Shown here: positions 33,911 to 43,209 of the stretch, piece after piece
How the letters are laid out: each line of letters starts with the position of its first letter
How positions within the stretch are numbered: position 1 is the first letter of the stretch
Assembly (NCBI GenBank): GCA_016764875.1
Contig: JAESQX010000062.1
Location: 1 to 45,093 of the forward strand
Length of the DNA: 45,093 nt
Source: Gammaproteobacteria bacterium
GTDB taxonomy: Bacteria > Pseudomonadota > Gammaproteobacteria > Pseudomonadales > Pseudohongiellaceae
Direction: 5' to 3'
The notes under the pieces: model-generated
Told to the model about the DNA's origin: nothing
The model's database searches: none
What the model saw: the letters and a program-made list of their open reading frames with translations, nothing else
Program-made: the position numbers and the translations under genes

Positions 33911-36166
33911 ATGAAGGAAATGTCCGTGTCCTCGTTTGCTGAAAGCACAGTCCTGATTGTCGGCCTCGGTATGATCGGCGGGTCTGTTGCGCGCGGATTA
34001 AAACAACGAAATCCCCATCAGCAAATACTTGCCGTGGATACTGATCAGCAGCAACTTGACCTTGCTACTGAACAGGGAATTATCGAGCAAGGTTCCCTGA
34101 CAGTTAAGGAATTTGCGGCACAGGCTGATGTGATTGTCATTGCGGTGCCAACATTGGCTATCGGCCAAATATTGGTGGCTCTGGAGGGAACGCTCAAACC
34201 AGGCGCGGTAATCACCGATGTTGCCAGTGTCAAGGAGGCTGTTATGACCCAGGCACAAGCAAAACTGGGCGATAGCAAATCAAGATTTGTACCTTCCCAT
34301 CCCATTGCAGGCTCCGAAAAAAGCGGATTTGGAGCGGCCAGCGGTGACCTGTTTGCCAATCGAAAGGTCATTATTACACCTGAGCCTTACATGGATGCAG
34401 ATGCAATTCAGACGGTTCATCAACTGTGGAGACGCCTGGGTGCTGATGTGCTGGGAATGACAGTGCGCCGACACGACGATGTTCTGGCCGCAACCAGCCA
34501 CCTTCCTCATTTATTGTCGTATGCCCTTGTTGATGTGCTGGTAAAAAGCAAGCGAAACGAAGACATATTTCGTTATGCGGCCGGTGGGTTTGCGGATTTC
34601 AGCAGGCTTGCCTCAAGCGACCCCACAATGTGGGCAGATATCTTCGTTGCCAACTCCCGGGCAACCACTGCTGTTCTGGATGAGTATATTGAGCACTTGC
34701 AACTCTTGCGTAAGGCCCTGGTTAACAAGGAACACGGTTTTTTGAAAACTACCTTTACCCAGGCAAAGGCAGCGAGAGACTCTTTTGTTCAGAAAATATT
34801 TAATCCAATGGCCGAACCGACAGCACAGGAAAGCAGATTGCTTGATTATGTTGTCGCCCCTGGAGGACAGGTCACCGGTGATATCAGGGTACCCGGTGAT
34901 AAATCCATTTCCCATCGGGCCGTAATATTTGGCTCTCTTGCCAGAGGCGTAACCGAGGTTAGCGGTTTTCTTGAAGGTGAAGATGCGCTGAATACCCTTG
35001 ATGCTTTCAGGGAGATGGGGGTGACGATTGTTGGTCCCGAGGATGGAAAACTGACTATTTACGGTGTTGGCAGGGAGGGCTTGCAAGCACCCCGAAAACC
35101 TCTTTACATGGGGAATTCGGGAACCGCAATGCGGCTTCTGGCCGGGCTGTTGGCGGCGCAACCTTTTCCCAGCCAGTTAACCGGAGACGAGTCCCTGTTG
35201 ACTCGACCAATGCAGCGAATTGCAGACCCCCTTGGTGATATGGGCGCTCGGGTTGATACCGCAAGGGGCGGTACGCCGCCACTTACCATCACGGGCACCA
35301 GGTTGCACGGCATTGATTATGAAATGCCCATGGCCAGTGCGCAGGTTAAATCCTGCCTGCTGTTTGCGGCAATGTATGTAGAGGGCGAAACCCGAATCAG
35401 GGAGCCTGCCCCCTGTCGCGATCACACCGAGCGTATGTTGAAAGGTTTTGGCTATCCGGTGGAAACAAATTCTGCGACGGGCGAGGTAATAATTTCCGGC
35501 GGTCATGAATTGACGGCTTCAGATATCGACATACCGTCTGACATATCGTCGGCTGCTTTTTTTATGGTAGCGGCAGCCATAAGCCCTGGCTCGAAGTTAT
35601 TGCTGCGCCATGTGGGGGTCAACCCCACCCGAACAGGCATAATCACCTTATTGGAATTGATGGGAGCGGATATTCAACTCAGCAATACCCATGAGGTGGG
35701 AGGCGAACCGGTGGCAGATATCCTGGTTCAACATGCTCCGCTACGGGGCATTGAAGTACCTCGCGAATTGATACCACTGGCGATTGGTGAATTCCCGGCC
35801 CTTTTTATTGCGGCCGCCTGCGCCGAGGGGACTACGCGCCTGCGTGGAGCAGAGGAATTACGCGTGAAAGAGAGTGACCGATTGCAGGCAATGGCAAATG
35901 GATTGGATGTGCTGGGTATTAAAAACACCCTGGTTGCGGACGGCATTGATATAGTTGGTGGTGCTATAGGTGGGGGAGAGGTTGATAGTGCAGGGGATCA
36001 CCGTATCGCCATGGCATTCACTATCGCGGCCTTGAGAAGTTCAGCAGCCATCACCATTGGAAATTGCAGTAATGTTGCCACCTCATTTCCCGGCTTCGTC
36101 CCATTGGCGAATAAGGTGGGTGTTGCGGTTCAGATCCATGATCAAACTGACAGTGGCGCTGATTAA
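33911..36166 (+). CDS. tyrA-aroA: Bifunctional prephenate dehydrogenase / EPSP synthase (TyrA-AroA)
   Basis: This 751-residue fusion joins two steps of aromatic amino acid synthesis. Residues 1 to about 300 are TyrA: an NAD-binding GLGMIGGSVARG near the start and the SHPIAGSEKSG catalytic histidine region. Residues about 312 to 751 are AroA (5-enolpyruvylshikimate-3-phosphate synthase), with VPGDKSISHRAVIF, NSGTAMRLLAG, and the C-terminal KESDRLQAMANGL and DHRIAMAF. Such fusions are known from Pseudomonas. ATG at 33911 or at the next Met/GTG within eight codons could be the start. It overlaps cmk by one base. Confidence 0.95.
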   Translation: MKEMSVSSFAESTVLIVGLGMIGGSVARGLKQRNPHQQILAVDTDQQQLDLATEQGIIEQGSLTVKEFAAQADVIVIAVPTLAIGQILVALEGTLKPGAVITDVASVKEAVMTQAQAKLGDSKSRFVPSHPIAGSEKSGFGAASGDLFANRKVIITPEPYMDADAIQTVHQLWRRLGADVLGMTVRRHDDVLAATSHLPHLLSYALVDVLVKSKRNEDIFRYAAGGFADFSRLASSDPTMWADIFVANSRATTAVLDEYIEHLQLLRKALVNKEHGFLKTTFTQAKAARDSFVQKIFNPMAEPTAQESRLLDYVVAPGGQVTGDIRVPGDKSISHRAVIFGSLARGVTEVSGFLEGEDALNTLDAFREMGVTIVGPEDGKLTIYGVGREGLQAPRKPLYMGNSGTAMRLLAGLLAAQPFPSQLTGDESLLTRPMQRIADPLGDMGARVDTARGGTPPLTITGTRLHGIDYEMPMASAQVKSCLLFAAMYVEGETRIREPAPCRDHTERMLKGFGYPVETNSATGEVIISGGHELTASDIDIPSDISSAAFFMVAAAISPGSKLLLRHVGVNPTRTGIITLLELMGADIQLSNTHEVGGEPVADILVQHAPLRGIEVPRELIPLAIGEFPALFIAAACAEGTTRLRGAEELRVKESDRLQAMANGLDVLGIKNTLVADGIDIVGGAIGGGEVDSAGDHRIAMAFTIAALRSSAAITIGNCSNVATSFPGFVPLANKVGVAVQIHDQTDSGAD

Positions 36167-36831
36167 TGGTGGAAATCCCTGTCATTACCATTGACGGGCC
36201 TAGTGGGTCAGGTAAGGGCACTGTCAGCCAGCGGGTGGCGGAAGCATTGGGATATCACCTGCTGGATAGTGGTGCCCTGTACCGGATTCTGGGTTGTGTA
36301 GCCCTCCGACAGGGCCTGGATCTGAATGATCATGCGCTTCTGGCACAAACCATACAGCAGTTGGACATCCACTTTGGTGACCAGGGTCCTGGCTCGGTCA
36401 GCGTAAATGGTGAGGATTTCAGCGACATTATCAGACAGGAGATCGGCGGTGACATGGCCTCCCGGGTAGGGGCAATTCCTGCCGTAAGACAAGCGCTGTT
36501 GAATCGTCAACTGGCATTCAGAAAATCACCCGGGCTGGTGGCAGATGGACGTGATATGGGGACCGTTGTTTTTCCCCGGGCAACGGTAAAAATCTATCTT
36601 ACAGCCAGTGTCGAGGAACGTGCCAAAAGGAGATATAACCAGTTGATTGCAAAGGGTATTGGTGCTATTCTGCCCGACCTTTTGCGAGAGCTAAAAGATC
36701 GGGATGAAAGAGACAGCAATAGGTCTGTTTCACCCCTGAAGCCTGCCGACGACGCTCATATACTTGATAGCACTAATTTAAGTATTGACGAGGTAGTAAC
36801 CAGAGTATTGAATCTGGCAGCAGACTTCTAG
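36166..36831 (+). CDS. cmk: Cytidylate kinase
   Basis: Cmk phosphorylates CMP and dCMP. It has 221 residues, the P-loop DGPSGSGKGT near residue 10, and the RDMGTVVFP and SVEERAKRRY regions for substrate and lid. The ATG shares its A with the TAA of the upstream fusion gene (TAATG), so translation is coupled. It precedes rpsA, the standard order. Confidence 0.96.
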   Translation: MVEIPVITIDGPSGSGKGTVSQRVAEALGYHLLDSGALYRILGCVALRQGLDLNDHALLAQTIQQLDIHFGDQGPGSVSVNGEDFSDIIRQEIGGDMASRVGAIPAVRQALLNRQLAFRKSPGLVADGRDMGTVVFPRATVKIYLTASVEERAKRRYNQLIAKGIGAILPDLLRELKDRDERDSNRSVSPLKPADDAHILDSTNLSIDEVVTRVLNLAADF

Positions 36832-36943
36832 ACAAGATTTTAGGGCATTTATGTCAGCAAAAACCGTCCACTTTTCGCGATGCCAGCAACGACAGAAAGT
36901 GGAATTATATTAATCGACCCGTGTCGGCTGGGACATGGTAAAA

Positions 36944-36974
36944 GTTATAAAATACCTTAGTATTTACTTATAAC
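36944..36974 (+). promoter_or_regulatory. Candidate rpsA leader hairpin
   Basis: GTTATAA (36944-36950) pairs with TTATAAC (36968-36974), and inside it AATAC pairs with GTATT across CTTA. This AU-rich stem ends 24 bp before the rpsA ATG. Upstream, CCACTTT (36868-36874) pairs with AAAGTGG (36896-36902). E. coli rpsA is autoregulated through leader hairpins, so this could be an equivalent, but similarity of sequence is not claimed. Confidence 0.5.
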
Positions 36975-36998
36975 TTATTATTTTATTTGGATAAATTA

Positions 36999-38675
36999 AT
37001 GAGCGAAAATTTTGCAGAACTGTTTGAAGAAAGCCTGAAAGAAATAAATATGACCCCGGGGGCGATTATTACGGGAATAGTTATTGATATTGACAGTGAC
37101 TGGGTAACGGTTCACGCAGGCCTGAAGTCTGAAGGTGTCATTGCGAGGGTACAGTTTCTCGATGAGCGAGGTGACCTTGCCCTCGAAATCGGTGATGAAG
37201 TTAAGGTAGCGCTGGAAGCGGTGGAAGACGGTTTCGGTGAGACCAAACTATCCAGAGAGAAAGCCAAGCGAGCAGAGTCATGGCTTGAACTGGAAGATGC
37301 ATTTAATAAAAACGATGTCGTTAAAGGCGTGATCAACGGCAAAGTGAAAGGTGGTTTTACTGTTGATCTCAATAATATCCGTGCCTTCCTGCCAGGATCA
37401 CTGGTAGATGTGCGCCCAATCAGGGATACCGCACACCTTGAAGGGCAGGAACTGGAATTCAGGCTGATCAAGCTGGATCAGAAGCGTAATAACGTTGTGG
37501 TATCGCGCCGGGCTGTCCTGGAATCAGTCAGTACTGAAGAGCGTGATGCACTGCTGGAAAAATTACAGGAAGGCATGGCAGTAAAAGGTATTGTTAAAAA
37601 CCTTACCGATTACGGAGCCTTTGTTGACCTTGGTGGTGTTGATGGACTTCTGCATATCACTGATATGTCCTGGAAACGCATTAAACATCCAAGCGAAATC
37701 GTTAATGTAGGTGACGAAATTGACGTCAAGATTCTAAAATTTGATCGTGACCGCAATCGAGTTTCACTGGGGCTCAAACAATTAGGTGAAGACCCCTGGG
37801 TTGCTATCAAAGGCCGTTATCCTGAAAACACCAGGGTTAAAGCCGTGGTTACAAATCTTACTGACTATGGCTGTTTTGCCGAGTTGGAGGAGGGTGTTGA
37901 AGGACTGGTACACGTTTCGGAAATGGACTGGACCAACAAAAATATTCACCCATCCAAAGTCGTGCAGTTGGGCGATGAAATCGATGTGATGGTTCTTGAT
38001 ATTGATGAAGAACGTCGACGTATTTCCCTGGGAATCAAGCAGTGCTTCCAGAACCCATGGGATGGCTTTGCTGAAACCTTCAAGAAAGCGGATCGTATCA
38101 AGGGTGTTATAAAGTCGATCACTGATTTCGGTATTTTCATCGGACTTGATGGCAATATTGACGGGTTGGTTCATCTGTCTGATATCTCATGGGATGAGAC
38201 AGGAGAGGACGCAGTTCGGACCTATACCAAAGGTGATGAGATTGAAACAGTTATTCTTTCTATTGATCCGGAGCGTGAAAGGATTTCACTTGGCATCAAG
38301 CAACTGGAAGATGACCCTTTTACTAATTATGTAGCCGAGTTCGAAAAAGGCAGTATCGTAAAAGGGACGGTAACAGGGATAGACGTCAAGGCAGCGACAA
38401 TTAACCTGGCAGAAGGCGTAGAGGGTATGCTTCGCGCCTCTGAAATCAGCCGGGATAAGGTAGAAGATGCCCGTAATGCACTCAAGGAAGGTGACGAGGT
38501 GGAAGCTAAAATTGTCAGTGTGGACAGGAAAAACCGGGTACTCAGTCTTTCCGTGAAAGCGATAGAAATTGATGATGAAAAGACGGCAATTCAGGACCAT
38601 AAAAAGCAGGAGCCGGGTACTGCAGCACCAGCGACAATCGGGGACCTGATCAAGGCGCAATTGGATAAAATCTAG
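36999..38675 (+). CDS. rpsA: 30S ribosomal protein S1
   Basis: S1 binds mRNA and helps start translation. The protein (558 aa) has six S1 RNA-binding repeats, visible as [58 protein letters not shown] and similar segments. I chose the ATG at 36999 ([13 protein letters not shown]), as in relatives; a TTG four codons upstream is less likely. The ribosome site is weak, as is common for rpsA, whose mRNA relies on S1 itself and a structured leader. ihfB follows after 47 bp. Confidence 0.97.
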   Translation: MSENFAELFEESLKEINMTPGAIITGIVIDIDSDWVTVHAGLKSEGVIARVQFLDERGDLALEIGDEVKVALEAVEDGFGETKLSREKAKRAESWLELEDAFNKNDVVKGVINGKVKGGFTVDLNNIRAFLPGSLVDVRPIRDTAHLEGQELEFRLIKLDQKRNNVVVSRRAVLESVSTEERDALLEKLQEGMAVKGIVKNLTDYGAFVDLGGVDGLLHITDMSWKRIKHPSEIVNVGDEIDVKILKFDRDRNRVSLGLKQLGEDPWVAIKGRYPENTRVKAVVTNLTDYGCFAELEEGVEGLVHVSEMDWTNKNIHPSKVVQLGDEIDVMVLDIDEERRRISLGIKQCFQNPWDGFAETFKKADRIKGVIKSITDFGIFIGLDGNIDGLVHLSDISWDETGEDAVRTYTKGDEIETVILSIDPERERISLGIKQLEDDPFTNYVAEFEKGSIVKGTVTGIDVKAATINLAEGVEGMLRASEISRDKVEDARNALKEGDEVEAKIVSVDRKNRVLSLSVKAIEIDDEKTAIQDHKKQEPGTAAPATIGDLIKAQLDKI

Positions 38676-38722
38676 AGGTCTATCTGCCGTTTGGCCGCAA
38701 ATTTAAGTACAGGGGAAAATTC

Positions 38723-39025
38723 ATGACCAAGTCTGAACTTATTGATCGGATAACAGGAAAGCAAACACAGCTTTCTTGCAAGGATGTGGAATTGGCGGTT
38801 AAAGCAGTTCTTGAATATATGTCCGAGGCGCTTGAAGACGGCGGCAGAATTGAAATCAGAGGCTTTGGCAGTTTCTCGCTGCACTACCGAGTGCCGAGGA
38901 TTGGGAGAAATCCTAAAACAGGCACTCCGGTTGCACTGGCCGGCAAATATGTCCCTCATTTCAAACCAGGCAAGGAGCTTCGCGATCGTGTTAATGAGAG
39001 CATGGTGGCGGAGATGCACTACTGA
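38723..39025 (+). CDS. ihfB: Integration host factor subunit beta
   Basis: This is the beta subunit of the DNA-bending protein IHF. It has 100 residues, begins [10 protein letters not shown], and has the DNA-contacting arm [21 protein letters not shown] with the conserved Pro for DNA intercalation. AGGGGAAAA precedes the ATG. The alpha subunit, needed for the heterodimer, is elsewhere. A strong terminator follows. Confidence 0.97.
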   Translation: MTKSELIDRITGKQTQLSCKDVELAVKAVLEYMSEALEDGGRIEIRGFGSFSLHYRVPRIGRNPKTGTPVALAGKYVPHFKPGKELRDRVNESMVAEMHY

Positions 39026-39063
39026 AACAAATTTTTTTTCAGCATATAGTTGGATTAAAGTTC

Positions 39064-39100
39064 GGGCGGCATAACCAATAAGGTTATGCCGCCCTTTATT
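39064..39100 (+). terminator. Rho-independent terminator after ihfB
   Basis: GGGCGGCATAACC (39064-39076) pairs perfectly with GGTTATGCCGCCC (39082-39094) across an AATAA loop, followed by TTTATTTTTAT. It ends the cmk-rpsA-ihfB run, separating it from lapA. Confidence 0.92.
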
Positions 39101-39133
39101 TTTATGGGAATAGCAATACACACTTTTCACGCC

Positions 39134-39142
39134 TGTTATAAT
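39134..39142 (+). promoter_or_regulatory. Candidate extended -10 promoter for lapAB
   Basis: TGTTATAAT combines a TGn extension with a perfect TATAAT, 37 bp before the lapA ATG and directly after the ihfB terminator. A good -35 is not evident. Confidence 0.55.
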
Positions 39143-39179
39143 GCACGTTGGATAATTCTGCGGACTTCACAGTCAATTT

Positions 39180-39491
39180 ATGCATAAGCTCATACGTTTT
39201 CTGGCGGCGCTGTTTATTTTACTGGTGTTTTTTGCCAGCGTTGGATTTTCATATATCAATACAACTCCCGCCCCCTTGTCACTTGGGTTCTGGGAGTTCT
39301 CTCCTCAACCTGTAGCGCTGTGGATAATTTCGGCGTTTGCTCTCGGTGGTACCCTGGGATTGTTATTTGCTACGGGTATATCCAGCTATTTCAAGAATAA
39401 AATCGAAATAAGGCGCTTGCAAAATAAACTCAAAGCCTCGGAAGCCGAAGTCAGTAAGCTGCGTAATTTATCCAGCAAGGATATCCGGTGA
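39180..39491 (+). CDS. lapA: LapA domain-containing inner membrane protein
   Basis: LapA (DUF1049) is a small inner-membrane protein that works with LapB in lipopolysaccharide assembly. It has 103 residues, two membrane segments (about 6-25 and 44-66), and a C-terminal coiled coil (RRLQNKLKASEAEVSKLRNL). Its stop overlaps the lapB GTG start. The order lapA-lapB after ihfB is typical of gammaproteobacteria. Confidence 0.93.
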   Translation: MHKLIRFLAALFILLVFFASVGFSYINTTPAPLSLGFWEFSPQPVALWIISAFALGGTLGLLFATGISSYFKNKIEIRRLQNKLKASEAEVSKLRNLSSKDIR

Positions 39492-40693
39492 CAGAGTCAA
39501 GTATCTTCTTTTATATATTGTTACTAGTAGCACTGGCTGCCGGGTGGGCTTTAGCGCAGGTTTCGTTGAAATCAAAGTATCGATCGAATCGCTCTGTTAA
39601 TGATTTCTACAATGACTATTTTGTCGGGCTCAATTATTTGTTAGGCGATGAGCCTGATGAAGCTATTGATACTTTTATCAGTGCCCTGGAAATCAATGAT
39701 GACACAGTTGAAACTCATCTGGCTTTGGGAACATTACTGCGTCGCAGGGGCAAGGTTGACAAGGCGATAAAAGTACACCAGTCGCTTCTGGCCAGATCGG
39801 ATCTTGTCAGGGAGTTTTCCGATTTAGTCCAGCTAGAGTTATCAAATGATTATATTTCGGCTGGTTTGCTGGATAGAGCCGAACATCTGGCGCAAGAGTT
39901 ACTTCGTGAAAGTGATGGCGTCAGGCCTGATGCCTTGTTGCAGTTAACCACGATATATCAAATCGAGAGAGAGTGGGAGCAGGCGATTACTTCGGTAAAA
40001 GCTCTGCTGGAAATCCCAAATTTCAAAAAAGACGAGTCCATCAAGAGCCTTGCTGCACATTTTTGTTGTGAACTGGCGGAACAGGCTATTTCCGATGAGC
40101 AGCCACAACAAGCCAGAGACCAAATTAAAAGGGCATTTCGATTTGACAGAAGCAGTGCGCGAGCATCATTCCTGATGGCCAAACTGGAACAATTGACCAA
40201 TAATCCGCAAAAGGCAATAAAGGAATTGCTTCGTATCCGCCACCAGCATCCACATTTTATTTCCGAAATTATTGGGCCCATGGCCGAGTGTTACCGGCAC
40301 TCTGCCAAACCTGACGAGACAATTAAGTTTGAAAAGTTCTTGAGGGAGTGTCTTGACGACCGTTTCCGGGTGAGCGTTTTATTAAAGCTGGTAGAGTTGG
40401 TGCGCAAACGTGAAGGCGATACTGCCGCTGCCGAGTTGCTTTCCACCAGGCTAAGTCAGCATCCATCGTTAAAAGGTACAGTGGCACTTTTGCAGAGTCA
40501 CATCGATGAAACCGATGGAAAACTGCATCTTGATTTAAAATTAATTGAGGATGTATTGAATAAGCTGTCCCAATCAAAGCCCGGCTATCAATGTGACCAT
40601 TGTGGATTTGAAACTAAAAACCTTTACTGGCAGTGTTCCAGCTGTAAGAAGTGGGATTCTGTTAAACCCAGGCTTGGGCTGGAAGGGGAGTAA
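39488..40693 (+). CDS. lapB: LapB, LPS assembly TPR protein
   Basis: LapB controls lipid A synthesis by directing FtsH to degrade LpxC. It has 401 residues: an N-terminal membrane anchor at about 4-24, TPR repeats from about 38 to 340, and a C-terminal rubredoxin-like metal-binding knuckle (CDHCGFETKNLYWQCSSC) with four cysteines. The start codon is GTG, in an overlap with lapA that implies coupled translation. Confidence 0.95.
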   Translation: MTESSIFFYILLLVALAAGWALAQVSLKSKYRSNRSVNDFYNDYFVGLNYLLGDEPDEAIDTFISALEINDDTVETHLALGTLLRRRGKVDKAIKVHQSLLARSDLVREFSDLVQLELSNDYISAGLLDRAEHLAQELLRESDGVRPDALLQLTTIYQIEREWEQAITSVKALLEIPNFKKDESIKSLAAHFCCELAEQAISDEQPQQARDQIKRAFRFDRSSARASFLMAKLEQLTNNPQKAIKELLRIRHQHPHFISEIIGPMAECYRHSAKPDETIKFEKFLRECLDDRFRVSVLLKLVELVRKREGDTAAAELLSTRLSQHPSLKGTVALLQSHIDETDGKLHLDLKLIEDVLNKLSQSKPGYQCDHCGFETKNLYWQCSSCKKWDSVKPRLGLEGE

Positions 40694-40732
40694 ATCAGAT
40701 ATGTATATCAACCTGGCCAGGAGGGGAAAAGA

Positions 40733-41458
40733 TTGAGCGATACCGTAACAGATAGGGACAACAAGAGAGTCATTGTTGCACTGGACGTGGCTGGCGCGGA
40801 AGCTGCCTTTGGTCTGTTGGAGGAACTGGATCGCGATATGTGTCGTGTGAAAGTTGGCAAGCAGCTGTTTACCTCATGTGGGCCGGAATTGGTGAAAGGA
40901 ATCGTCAATCGTGGTTTTGATGTCTTCCTTGATCTTAAGTTTCACGATATCCCAAACACCGTTGCCGGGGCAGTTAAAGCGGCCGCAGACCTGGGAGTAT
41001 GGATGGTTAATATTCACGCATCCGGGGGCCGGGCAATGATGGAAGCGGCCGCCAATGCTTTGGCAAACGACGGGAATCAATCACCCTTGTTGATAGGGGT
41101 TACTGTGTTAACCAGCCTCAGCAGCGATGACCTGGCAGAAATTGGCATTAATTCTACGGCGGAAGATCAGGTAAAAAGGTTGGCATCATTAAGTGATAAC
41201 TGCGGGCTTGACGGTGTCGTTTGTTCGGCCGCTGAAACGGCCATGTTAAGGCCGCTGTTGCCAGAAAGCTTTTGTCTGGTCACTCCGGGAATCAGGCGTC
41301 CAGAAGATGCAGTGGGCGATCAGAAACGAGTGGTGGGTCCCTCTGAAGCTATTCGAAATGGCAGTACCTACCTGGTGGTTGGGCGGCCGATAACCCAGGC
41401 GGCATCGCCCAGGGAAAGCCTGGCTGCATTTTATGAGGCAGTATCTGGCGTTATGTAA
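40733..41458 (+). CDS. pyrF: Orotidine 5'-phosphate decarboxylase
   Basis: PyrF makes UMP in the last step of de novo pyrimidine synthesis. It has 241 residues. The catalytic Asp-x-Lys-x2-Asp set is DLKFHD at residues 67-72, preceded by KVGKQLF, and the phosphate-binding VVGRPIT is near the C-terminus. The start is TTG after a strong AGGAGGGG ribosome site. The order lapB-pyrF is common. Confidence 0.95.
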   Translation: MSDTVTDRDNKRVIVALDVAGAEAAFGLLEELDRDMCRVKVGKQLFTSCGPELVKGIVNRGFDVFLDLKFHDIPNTVAGAVKAAADLGVWMVNIHASGGRAMMEAAANALANDGNQSPLLIGVTVLTSLSSDDLAEIGINSTAEDQVKRLASLSDNCGLDGVVCSAAETAMLRPLLPESFCLVTPGIRRPEDAVGDQKRVVGPSEAIRNGSTYLVVGRPITQAASPRESLAAFYEAVSGVM

Positions 41459-41529
41459 ACCCTTTGCTAGACTTGTGATTGCAGCAACTGGCTGCTTCTC
41501 ACTAATTTAATAGCGATAGGGACATTACT

Positions 41530-41850
41530 ATGAAGCCAATTCGAAAGTTTAGGGGTTGTTTAAATACCGTTTTAGTCTGCATTACACTTGCGCTTACTCC
41601 GGCCGTTTTTGCAGCGGACCCACCCGCTAAAATGACTACAGCGCTGGAGCAAGTCGACATAAACTCGGCTGATGCAACCACCATTGCCCAGGTAATGGAT
41701 GGAGTGGGCATGGTCAAGGCTCAGGAAATAGTTGCCTATAGAGAATTAAATGGCGCGTTCGAATCCATCGATCAGTTGATGGAGGTAAAGGGAATTGGGC
41801 AGGCGACAATCGAGAAAAACCGGCACCGAATTGTAATTGCATCCAAATAG
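41530..41850 (+). CDS. comEA: ComEA family helix-hairpin-helix protein
   Basis: ComEA-type proteins bind DNA in the periplasm for uptake. This one has 106 residues, a signal peptide (hydrophobic to about residue 27, AVFAAD cleavage), and a pair of helix-hairpin-helix motifs: VDINSADATTIAQVMDGVGMVKA and QLMEVKGIGQATIEKNRHRI. No membrane anchor other than the signal is seen. In pseudomonads a ComEA-like gene also neighbours wbpL/wbpM. Confidence 0.9.
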   Translation: MKPIRKFRGCLNTVLVCITLALTPAVFAADPPAKMTTALEQVDINSADATTIAQVMDGVGMVKAQEIVAYRELNGAFESIDQLMEVKGIGQATIEKNRHRIVIASK

Positions 41851-41856
41851 TCAGAG

Positions 41857-41891
41857 CCCTGATCGGATCTCGCTGCTTAATCCGATCAGGG
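41857..41891 (+). terminator. Hairpin after comEA, likely terminator
   Basis: CCCTGATCGGAT (41857-41868) pairs perfectly with ATCCGATCAGGG (41880-41891) across an 11-base loop, 7 bp after the comEA stop. The tail is TTCCCC, so the T tract is weak. The 190-bp gap after it has no gene. Confidence 0.65.
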
Positions 41892-42083
41892 TTCCCCACA
41901 TGCTCGGGCAGACTGGTGCTTGCAGGCGTGGCTAAAGTACTGGGCAGCGCTGATTGCTTGTTCGAGTGACGGGGGATTCTCTGGGGAATCGGCTGATTTT
42001 CCTGCTGTTATTCTTTTTCCTGCTGTCATAAAATTCACAGTTATCGGTTATTAAGTTTAAACATCTATTTAGGCAGCTATGCC

Positions 42084-43112
42084 ATGGTTGACTGGAGTCT
42101 GCTGGTTTTCGCACTGGTTTGTGCAGCGGCAATGACCTGGGTTGTCAGGCAAATTGCGCTTCGTAACCGGTTGCTGGATATTCCGGTTGATCGCAGTGCG
42201 CACCGTACGCCCACGCCAGTGGGTGGCGGGGTAGCCATAGTTATTCCTTTTTACCTGATGGCGGGATACTACTTCGGTCAGGGTCTTATTCCTCCCAATG
42301 AATTTATCGCACTGTTGAGTGGCATAGCTGTTGCGGCGGTAGGCCTGGCAGACGATGTTACGCAGCTCTCAATCAGGTGGCGTCTCCCCGTGCAGTTTGC
42401 GGCGGCTATCTGGGCGGTTTGGTGGTTGGGTGATGTCTCCGTTATACCCATAATCGGCTGGAATCTTGCATTCCCACCATTGCTTTACATCTTGACTGTT
42501 CTGGCTCTGGTCTGGTTGTTGAACCTGTATAATTTTATGGACGGGATAGACGGTCTGGCCTCTACTGAAGCCAGCTTTGTAACGCTGATGACCTGTTTGA
42601 TTGTTTTAAATAGTAGTGATCAGGTGGTTACGCTATTATCGGCCCTATTGTGTGCAGCAACGATAGGTTTTTTGCTGTGGAACTGGCCTCCGGCACGAAT
42701 TTTCCTGGGGGATACAGGAAGCAGTTTCCTCGGATATTGTCTGGGCCTGCTGGCATTGTTCAGCATGCAACATGGAAGTATGAATCTGTGGGCCTGGTTG
42801 TTGCTTCTGGGATTTTTTGTTGTTGATGCAACATACACATTAATACAGCGTATCAGGGATGGCCGAAGGTGGTATGTGGGGCATGACACCCATGCTTATC
42901 AGCATGCGGCGAAGCGGTTTAAAAGCCATAGGAAGGTGACGCTGGGTATTCTCTTGATTAATCTGCTTTGGTTGGCTCCACTGGCCTGGTTGGCAAACCT
43001 GTTCCCCCCGCTGGGATTACTGATTACTGTTGTTGGCCTGGCACCGCTGGTATTTTTAGTCAAATATTTTGGTGCGGGCAGGCCCCACAGCATTGATATT
43101 GAATCAGCCTAA
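42084..43112 (+). CDS. Polyprenyl-phosphate glycosyl-1-phosphate transferase (WecA/WbpL type)
   Basis: This 342-residue protein has about ten membrane segments and the MraY/WecA family motifs: DIPVDRSAHRTPTPVGGG, GLADDVTQL, NLYNFMDGIDGLA, and ARIFLGDTGSSFLG. Such enzymes transfer a sugar phosphate from a UDP-sugar to undecaprenyl phosphate to start O-antigen or other glycan synthesis. The product resembles WbpL, supported by the WbpM-like gene next door. The exact sugar is unknown. No promoter was recognised in the 190 bp before it. Confidence 0.92.
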   Translation: MVDWSLLVFALVCAAAMTWVVRQIALRNRLLDIPVDRSAHRTPTPVGGGVAIVIPFYLMAGYYFGQGLIPPNEFIALLSGIAVAAVGLADDVTQLSIRWRLPVQFAAAIWAVWWLGDVSVIPIIGWNLAFPPLLYILTVLALVWLLNLYNFMDGIDGLASTEASFVTLMTCLIVLNSSDQVVTLLSALLCAATIGFLLWNWPPARIFLGDTGSSFLGYCLGLLALFSMQHGSMNLWAWLLLLGFFVVDATYTLIQRIRDGRRWYVGHDTHAYQHAAKRFKSHRKVTLGILLINLLWLAPLAWLANLFPPLGLLITVVGLAPLVFLVKYFGAGRPHSIDIESA

Positions 43113-43175
43113 GTGTAAGCCGCTGATAAAATGACCACGGCCTGGACAAACAAAATAGTGAAACAAATATCTGGC

Positions 43176-43205
43176 CTCTCGGGTCTGGTCAAAATTCCAG
43201 GAGAG
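43176..43205 (+). promoter_or_regulatory. Hairpin masking the ribosome site of the WbpM-like gene
   Basis: CTCTC (43176-43180) pairs with GAGAG (43201-43205), and CTGG (43185-43188) with CCAG (43197-43200), around an eight-base loop and a four-base bulge. The paired 3' strand contains the AGGAGAG ribosome site, which lies 4 bp before the TTG start. Confidence 0.4.
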
Positions 43206-43209
43206 TAAG

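Noticed and set aside
33911-36166. TyrA-AroA fusion as a novel gene
   Set aside because: Such fusions are already known in Pseudomonas and relatives, so it is noted as a feature but not reported as unusual.
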